DNA of 64,000 nt from an uncultured Christensenella sp. (GTDB taxonomy: Bacteria; Bacillota; Clostridia; Christensenellales; UBA1242), in contig CAJUGX010000003.1 in the NCBI GenBank assembly GCA_910586385.1, positions 124,001-188,000 on the forward strand, given 5' to 3'. Position 1 is the stretch's first letter; the number at the start of each line of letters is the position of its first letter. A program made the position numbers and the translations under genes. Shown here piece by piece: positions 58,880-64,000 of this stretch. The notes below the pieces were generated by a model that worked only from the letters and a program-made list of their open reading frames with translations, made no database searches and was not told the origin of the DNA.

Positions 58880-60055
58880 TTACGCATTTGGAATTGTTGT
58901 TGGAATATTTTTGCAGAATGCAACGCCATTTGGTTTTTGGCAAACAAGCTCTGTGTATTTCACCAAAGTTGCAGAATATGCAGGTTTGCTTTGATGTTGT
59001 CTAAGCACTCTTCCGCTTTCATCTTCAAGCCACTTCCAATCGCCGAGTTCGTAGAAAGCGAAGTCGTTTGTGTTGAGGAAATAGCACTCGTCTGCTTTAA
59101 GTTGACTTGTTGGCACGATTGGTGTACCAAAGTGAGTCAATACTTTCATTCCGTCTTCCAATGTTGTGTACTCAATGTTCTTCTTGTACAAAGTCAAATA
59201 TCTTTGATAGATACGCTTGAGTTCGTAAGAGCAATTGATGAAGTTTACAGATGTTCCGTTCATTTCGAGCTCATCAATGATTTTTTGAACAAAGTCTTCA
59301 TCAAAAGCATCCCCTGTCTTGCCAGTGTAAGTCATTGCATTCATGATTGGATAGTCGGCTTTATTCACTCCATACAATGTTGAATTTTCCACAATCCCTC
59401 TCAAACCAACGATTTCGTTGTCTTTTGAGTTGTGAGCATAAAGTTTGTATCCAGTTTCAAGAGTGACGCCACTTGGCAAAGTTCCAAGAGCGACAACCTT
59501 TGAAAATTTGTTTACATCTTTGACCATGATGTTTGACGCAACCAATGTCTCGCCGTTGTAAATGTCAACAAACATTCCTGGAGCAACAGCGTCAACATAG
59601 TCGCTGATTGAAACGGTTTTGCCTGTTGCAACAGAGATTGTTGCAAGAGCGCCAGTTCCGTCTCCATAAATCATTCTTGAAAGATTGAAGATGCTTGCCT
59701 TCAAAAGGCTGTCCATCCCATCTTGAAGAAGATTGACAAAAGAGTTTACGTCAGTTGAAGAGCAACGAATTGCCTTGTCGCTGATTTCAAATCTTCCATA
59801 AAGATTTTTAAGAGGTGCAACAAATGAGAGGTATGGTCTGTCCACGCCTTCTGGAAGTTCGCTTGTTTCACTTCCAGCCATAATCCCTCCATTGATGCCG
59901 ATAGGTGCAACCACCCTAACCTCTTTTCCCACGATATTTCTTGTGCTTCTTTTGATTTTGCTGAAAAGTGGATTTGTTTTTGTGTTTATTTGGTCTGCAA
60001 TAACACCCAAATACACATCCTTGAGCACATTTTCAGCACTTGATAATGTAACCAT
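58880..60055 (-). CDS. Major capsid protein (HK97 fold, podovirus-like)
   Basis: This is the coat protein that would build the icosahedral shell. The 391-residue product has the typical early helix (LKDVYLGVIADQINTKTNPLFSKI), a charged extended arm (GKEVRVVAPIGINGGI), a spine helix with SFVNLLQDGMDSLLKASIFNLSRMIYGDGTG and a C-terminal P-domain region. There is no N-terminal protease-cleaved delta domain; a separate scaffold gene precedes it, as in P22-type heads. The ATG at 60055 follows AAAGGAG by 6 nt. Confidence 0.85.
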   Translation of the reverse strand: MVTLSSAENVLKDVYLGVIADQINTKTNPLFSKIKRSTRNIVGKEVRVVAPIGINGGIMAGSETSELPEGVDRPYLSFVAPLKNLYGRFEISDKAIRCSSTDVNSFVNLLQDGMDSLLKASIFNLSRMIYGDGTGALATISVATGKTVSISDYVDAVAPGMFVDIYNGETLVASNIMVKDVNKFSKVVALGTLPSGVTLETGYKLYAHNSKDNEIVGLRGIVENSTLYGVNKADYPIMNAMTYTGKTGDAFDEDFVQKIIDELEMNGTSVNFINCSYELKRIYQRYLTLYKKNIEYTTLEDGMKVLTHFGTPIVPTSQLKADECYFLNTNDFAFYELGDWKWLEDESGRVLRQHQSKPAYSATLVKYTELVCQKPNGVAFCKNIPTTIPNA

Positions 60056-60082
60056 CAAATTCTCCTTTATAGGCATGCAAAA

Positions 60083-60703
60083 CTATGACAAAAGATCAAG
60101 CACTGCTTGTTTTGCCTCTTCGAAAGTGTCTGGCTTGGAAGTGGCAATGCGTGCCACTCTCTCACCAGTCACACTTGTCATAACAACAGGTGCTTTATTT
60201 TCTTCCAGTCCTTTGACATAATTTTGAATAACCAAGTCTTTTATTTTTTCATCTTTTAGAATAAGATTTTGAACCAAAGGTTCGTTTGCTTTGTTTGAGC
60301 CTCTAAGTTTTTCATAAATCATTTCAGCCCATACTTTGTCAAAAGGTTTTTCCATTGCCTTCAATTTCTCGTCAGAGAAAACTCTGTTTTTGATTTCGTC
60401 AACAAAAAAATATGCCTCTTGATTTTCCAAAAGGAACGATTTCAAACCTCCCTCCAATTCTTCTTCGGAAGGTGCAACCGCTTTGTCTTTCTCAATCTCA
60501 GCCAACTTTTGACACTTTTTGGTAAACTCTGATTGCAGACTGTTGTAAGCATGATATAAGTCATCTACACTCTTAAATTTTCCAATGGGAACGCCCCTTT
60601 CTGCTTCACTTTGTTCATTTTCACAAACAGTCTCTTCAGAGTTTTCCAATGGGGAGCCTTGAGTTTCTTCAGGTTGTTCCCCAACAATTTCTTCATTTTC
60701 CAT
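60083..60703 (-). CDS. Phage scaffolding protein
   Basis: The scaffold directs capsid assembly and then leaves. The 206-residue protein is acidic and helical: a Glu-rich disordered N-terminus (1-45), then the motif GKFKSVDDLYHAYNSLQSEFTKKCQKLAE typical of scaffolds in Firmicutes phages, and a helical C-terminus that should bind the capsid. It lies between portal and capsid genes, the expected place. The ATG at 60703 follows GGGAGAG. Confidence 0.8.
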   Translation of the reverse strand: MENEEIVGEQPEETQGSPLENSEETVCENEQSEAERGVPIGKFKSVDDLYHAYNSLQSEFTKKCQKLAEIEKDKAVAPSEEELEGGLKSFLLENQEAYFFVDEIKNRVFSDEKLKAMEKPFDKVWAEMIYEKLRGSNKANEPLVQNLILKDEKIKDLVIQNYVKGLEENKAPVVMTSVTGERVARIATSKPDTFEEAKQAVLDLLS

Positions 60704-60731
60704 AATTTCTCTCCCAAATAATTTCAGATGT

Positions 60732-62600
60732 TTATTTCTTTTCGTCACCTACATTCTCTTTTGCAAGTTTTTCTTTATGACCTCTTATGTGCGTCAAGAA
60801 GACCTCTTCAGCTTTCTTGTCAACACCGCCCACATAAATCACCTTAAGCATATAAGCGATATGTTGCGTAAGATGAATGTCATCGTCATCAATCTCTTTC
60901 ACTTCCACCGACTTGCCAGAAAGCATAGTGTTGTTTTCTTGGTCGGCATTTTTGATATGCAAGTCGGTCAAATCGACAGAGTTTTCCCAGTTTCCAAAGC
61001 CAATGTTCTCCATGATTTTTGCCTTCATAGAGTTTGAGATTTTGCCATTTTCATCACAAAGAAGGTTTTTGTCAAGAAGATCAAAAATCATATTTCTTCT
61101 CTGAGACAATGTTTCGTTGCTTTCACTCTCGGTGTCAAATTGGACATCATCACTTGACAAATCACTTCCCTTGAAATAAATCACGTCAAGATTTCCATTC
61201 TCACCAACAATTTTCAAAAGTCTTGGCACAACAGCAAACTGCTTATAGAGTCTGAGGATTTGTTTTGCAACATTCTTGATGGCAGCCTTGATGCTGTCAG
61301 TCGTAAATTTGAGACGAGTTTCATTTTCGTCAATCAAAAGCTCAAGAGCGACCCCACTCAAACTTGCCGACACATTTTCCATCGAACCAATCTCACTTGT
61401 GCCACTGAGCGTCAAAAACTCTTTCAAGAGTCTCTCTTCTTCCTTTTCAAAATCGGCAGGCAAATTCTCTCCGCCCAAAAATGCAGGTGCAGTTGAGCCT
61501 TGCCTATAGACCAAAATCTTCCCCGGAGCAAGCCCTTCTTCTTCCAAATTGTCTATGTCAACACTTCCGTCCTCAACAGCAAGCACTCCCAAGGTCAAGC
61601 GATTTATGTATTCATGCTTTCGATTTTTGACAGCATTGTAAGCTCTCTGGATTGGAATAAGTCTTGAAATCATGCTGACACCCCAAAAATTCCCGACTTC
61701 TTCGTTGCAAATCTGTCTGACAAATGGGAAATCCCTTTTGCCATCAATTCCATTTTGATAAGGCAACTCCCCATCATAAACCAAGCAATCTCCCGCAACA
61801 ATGATAAATCTTCCGTTTGGAAACTCTGCACTTGGTCTGATATATTTTTCAAGCACAATCGCACTATTTCCTCTGACAGTCTCAACAAGTTTGGTCGAAT
61901 GCCCAGCAATGCCAAGTCCACCAAGCGACGAAGTTGTGCCATCAAGCGAATATACATTGATATCTTTGCCCTCAACATCAACTCCATACATGTGCTTGAT
62001 TTGTTCCACCGAATAAACCCTTGCATGAATCAAACTCTGACACTCATCCAAACTCTCATGAGTTGCGCTGTCTGGATAGATTTCAAATGGTGAGCAAACC
62101 GAAATGTCAACTTCTCCACTTTTTATCTTTTTGCCATCCTCTTCAAGAGCAACAACTTGTCCCAGATTGCTGTTCCATGAAATTTTATAAAAACTTGTCC
62201 CACAAATCTCACTCCACTTTGTCGCTTGGTTGATTTTTGCCATGATGCCAAGTTTGTTTCCCACAACATCAAGAACTTTTTTGCCGACCTTTGCAGTGTA
62301 GATATCTTGCTCTTCGTTTGTCGACGGACAAATCATCATCTTTGGTTTGATTTTGGAAAGTTTTGAAAGTCTTATGTCAATGATTGGTGCAATGTGATTA
62401 AACACTTCTCGCTCTTGCCAAAAATATTCTCTTTCAACATCTCTCACTGCTCCGCCATAACCAACATCGCAATATTGATTTCCCATATAGAAATTCATGT
62501 TGAGTTGCCATTGACTGTCAAATGGTTTTCTCTCTCGCACTCTCTTTGCATAATCTTCCAGCGTCTCTTTCACCAAATTTTCTTTGTTATTTCTTTTCAT
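60732..62600 (-). CDS. Phage portal protein, P22-like
   Basis: The portal is the dodecameric ring at one capsid vertex through which DNA is packaged. The 622-residue protein shows the P22/podovirus portal pattern. An N-terminal basic segment precedes FDSQWQLNMNFYMGNQY. VFNHIAPIIDIRLSKLSKIKPKMMICP follows, then CSPFEIYPDSATHESLDECQ and a long helical wing near 420-470 with SGVALELLIDENETRLKFTTDSIKAAIKNVAKQILRLYKQ. It is full length with no frameshift. The ATG at 62600 follows AAAAGGAG. Confidence 0.88.
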   Translation of the reverse strand: MKRNNKENLVKETLEDYAKRVRERKPFDSQWQLNMNFYMGNQYCDVGYGGAVRDVEREYFWQEREVFNHIAPIIDIRLSKLSKIKPKMMICPSTNEEQDIYTAKVGKKVLDVVGNKLGIMAKINQATKWSEICGTSFYKISWNSNLGQVVALEEDGKKIKSGEVDISVCSPFEIYPDSATHESLDECQSLIHARVYSVEQIKHMYGVDVEGKDINVYSLDGTTSSLGGLGIAGHSTKLVETVRGNSAIVLEKYIRPSAEFPNGRFIIVAGDCLVYDGELPYQNGIDGKRDFPFVRQICNEEVGNFWGVSMISRLIPIQRAYNAVKNRKHEYINRLTLGVLAVEDGSVDIDNLEEEGLAPGKILVYRQGSTAPAFLGGENLPADFEKEEERLLKEFLTLSGTSEIGSMENVSASLSGVALELLIDENETRLKFTTDSIKAAIKNVAKQILRLYKQFAVVPRLLKIVGENGNLDVIYFKGSDLSSDDVQFDTESESNETLSQRRNMIFDLLDKNLLCDENGKISNSMKAKIMENIGFGNWENSVDLTDLHIKNADQENNTMLSGKSVEVKEIDDDDIHLTQHIAYMLKVIYVGGVDKKAEEVFLTHIRGHKEKLAKENVGDEKK

Positions 62601-62805
62601 TTCCACTCCTTTTGTTTTTGAATGGTGCATCAATTGGTTTTGGCACACATTCTTTTGAGAAACACTCAAACATCTCTTTCATACAACTCTCACAAAACAC
62701 AAGGTCTTTTCGCAAGAATCCCTTCGTGCTGAAACTGTATTTTGCAAGATTTTTGCAACCATAAAAATCACAGCCCTGTTGCGTTTTACAAATTTGCATT
62801 CTCAT
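62587..62805 (-). CDS. Cys-rich zinc-ribbon-like protein
   Basis: The 72-residue protein has Cys pairs in GCDFYGCKN and FCESCMKEMFEC, separated by a short beta-like stretch (AKYSFSTKGFLRKDL), suggesting a zinc-binding module. The function is unknown; similar small proteins occur before portal genes in Firmicutes prophages. It starts inside the previous stop (ATGA) and overlaps the portal gene by 14 bp. Confidence 0.65.
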   Translation of the reverse strand: MRMQICKTQQGCDFYGCKNLAKYSFSTKGFLRKDLVFCESCMKEMFECFSKECVPKPIDAPFKNKRSGNEKK

Positions 62806-63083
62806 TTTCTCTCCTCCTTCTCTTTCAAAAGCGACAACAACCTCTCTTTTTCTCTCAAAAGTTCTTCATCAGTCATCTTTGAGATGTCGTCATCAGAAAA
62901 GTTGCTTTGGTCAAGCAAAAACCTGAGTGCAGCAACATCAGGTGGATTAAACTTCTTTGTTATCTTTCTTTTGGAAAGCACTGCCAAACCATTCTCATCG
63001 GTGACATACTCTTCCACAATCTCATCGCACTCAAATCCAATCGCTCGCCTGCACAAAGCCTGCCTCAACTCTTGTTCGTCCAT
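62802..63083 (-). CDS. Small terminase-like protein, first gene of the capsid operon
   Basis: The 93-residue protein contains RAIGFECDEIVEEYVTDENG, then RKITKKFNPPDVAALRFLLDQ. The motif 'vtKk-ppD-tAa-fwL' is common in small terminase subunits of Firmicutes phages. The C-terminal part is a charged helix with MTDEELLREKERLLSLLKE. It lacks an obvious N-terminal helix-turn-helix, so it may be a shortened or modified version. No large terminase gene follows or precedes it. A GAGGGG site lies before the ATG. Confidence 0.5.
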   Translation of the reverse strand: MDEQELRQALCRRAIGFECDEIVEEYVTDENGLAVLSKRKITKKFNPPDVAALRFLLDQSNFSDDDISKMTDEELLREKERLLSLLKEKEERK

Positions 63084-63110
63084 AAGCCCCTCTTTTCAAC
63101 TTTTGTCCAA

Positions 63111-63139
63111 ATTCTAAACTCCTCGAAACAGATATTCAA
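63111..63139 (-). promoter_or_regulatory. Promoter of the capsid operon
   Basis: On the minus strand TTGAAT (63139-63134) and TAGAAT (63116-63111) are 17 bp apart, 28 bp before the first gene. Confidence 0.6.
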
Positions 63140-63162
63140 GAAAATGTGTCACCGATTTTTAT

Positions 63163-63191
63163 TTAACAAAAATCAAAAGCAAAAATAGAAT
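63163..63191 (+). promoter_or_regulatory. Promoter of the ABC ATPase gene
   Basis: TTAACA (63163-63168) and TAGAAT (63186-63191) are 17 bp apart. The hairpin AGGCAAT (63201-63207) / ATTGCCT (63217-63223) lies at the predicted 5' end of the mRNA and may stabilise it or control translation. Confidence 0.6.
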
Positions 63192-63239
63192 GATATTGTA
63201 AGGCAATGTTTTCTTTATTGCCTGTCACAAAGGAAAAAT

Positions 63240-64000
63240 ATGAGCAACATATTATCATTCAAAAATGTAAACTACTTCTATCAAACAAAAAAGGACGAAA
63301 TCTTTGCCCTTAACGATGTCAACTTTGATATTGAAAAAGAAGAATTTGCTTCGCTTGTTGGACCAAGTGGTTGTGGAAAAACAACAATTCTTTCACTGAC
63401 CGCTGGACTTTTGAAACCTTCATCTGGTGAAATTCTTCTTTCTGGTGAAAAGAAGATTGACACAAAAAAAATAGGTTATATGTTTCAGCGTGACCAACTC
63501 TTTGAGTGGCGCAGCGTATGGAAAAATATAACTCTTGGACTTGAAATTCAAAAACCGAAAGACAAAACTGAAAAATTGAAAAAAGCGGAAACCCTTCTGA
63601 AAAAATATGGGCTTGACGGCTTCAAGGACAAAAAGCCAAGAAACCTAAGTGGCGGAATGAGACAGCGTGTAGCACTTATTCGCACCCTCGCCCTTGAGCC
63701 AGAACTTCTCCTTCTTGATGAGCCATTTTCTGCCCTTGATTATCAGACAAGACTTTCTGTCTGCGATGACGTATATCAAATTATAAAGAGCGAAAAAAAG
63801 ACCGCCCTTCTTGTCACACATGACATTTCTGAAGCAATTTCAATGTCAGACAAAATCATCGTGCTTTCATCGAGACCAGCAACTGTCAAAGACATAATCT
63901 TGCCAAACATGGAAGAAGAGACTCCTCTGAAGCGTAGAGAAAACAAAAGATTCTCGGTTTTGTTTGATAAGTTATGGAGAGAACTTGACAATGAAAACAA
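63240..64000 (+). CDS. ABC transporter ATP-binding protein (nitrate/sulfonate/thiamine-precursor type), partial
   Basis: This is the ATPase of an importer of the SsuB/TauB/NrtD group, which move small anions or thiamine precursors. The open frame covers about 253 residues and runs past the window end. It has Walker A (GPSGCGKTTILSLTAGLL), the Q-loop with MFQRDQLFEWRSVWKN, signature LSGGMRQRVALIRTLA, Walker B (LLLLDEPFSALD) and the H-loop VTHDISEAISMSD. The ATG at 63240 has AAAGGAAA upstream. The permease and binding protein are presumably downstream outside the window, so the substrate is not determined. Confidence 0.93.
   Translation, partial: MSNILSFKNVNYFYQTKKDEIFALNDVNFDIEKEEFASLVGPSGCGKTTILSLTAGLLKPSSGEILLSGEKKIDTKKIGYMFQRDQLFEWRSVWKNITLGLEIQKPKDKTEKLKKAETLLKKYGLDGFKDKKPRNLSGGMRQRVALIRTLALEPELLLLDEPFSALDYQTRLSVCDDVYQIIKSEKKTALLVTHDISEAISMSDKIIVLSSRPATVKDIILPNMEEETPLKRRENKRFSVLFDKLWRELDNEN

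Noticed and set aside
1..64000. CRISPR arrays, rRNA and tRNA genes
   Set aside because: No regularly spaced repeats with unique spacers were seen, and none of the gaps holds a cloverleaf-like or rRNA-like sequence.

Overview
This window looks like a chromosomal segment of an AT-rich, Gram-positive, spore-forming member of the Clostridia, probably an uncultured gut-type lineage. The evidence is spoIIIAE-AH at the left edge, spoIVB, RNase Y, an Asp23-family protein, a T-box upstream of pheST, DUF1292 next to ruvX, and consistent AGGAGG-type ribosome binding sites. No rRNA or tRNA genes, CRISPR arrays or insertion sequences were found. The species cannot be named from the sequence.

Layout. 1-6.8 kb: end of the spoIIIA operon, then Asp23-like, nusB, xseAB, proS. 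6.8-10.1 kb: an 877-residue protein of unknown function and a small membrane protein. 10.1-12.2 kb: infC-rpmI-rplT, with an AUU start codon for infC and an attenuator-like leader, then an rRNA 2'-O-methyltransferase. 12.3-18.8 kb: yebC, def, ruvCAB, queA, tgt. 19-28.5 kb, mostly minus strand: iscU-iscS-trxA-tcdA, hslUV, and a comM-dprA-topA operon. 28.7-36 kb: an ankyrin-repeat protein, small membrane proteins, rny, clpX-clpP-tig. 36-44 kb: a Xer-type recombinase, spoIVB, a YgjP-like metallopeptidase, a membrane-anchored PadR-like regulator, recN-argR. 44-55.7 kb: thiI with its own cysteine desulfurase, T-box-controlled pheST, an RluA-type pseudouridine synthase, ruvX, polA. 55.9-63.1 kb: a compact, intact phage-capsid operon. 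63.2 kb to the end: a divergent ABC transporter ATPase that runs off the window.

The most unusual block is the capsid operon (63083 to 55899, minus strand). In transcription order it encodes a small-terminase-like protein, a Cys-rich protein, a P22-type portal, a scaffold, a major capsid protein, head-completion proteins, a large hub-like protein, a previously unlisted 44-codon ORF and two holin-like proteins. It has its own promoter and coupled, undisrupted reading frames. It has no large terminase, tail, lysin, integrase or replication gene, and sits between polA and a host transporter. This is consistent with a domesticated capsid or gene-transfer-agent-like system, or with a satellite that borrows a packaging motor.

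Two other genome-wide patterns appear. Five genes (ruvC, the Xer recombinase, spoIVB, the YgjP-like protease, the RluA-like synthase) have a good promoter whose -10 box lies only 6-8 nt before the start codon and lack a ribosome binding site, implying leaderless mRNAs. In addition, about eight copies of a related 40-55 bp imperfect inverted repeat lie in intergenic gaps.
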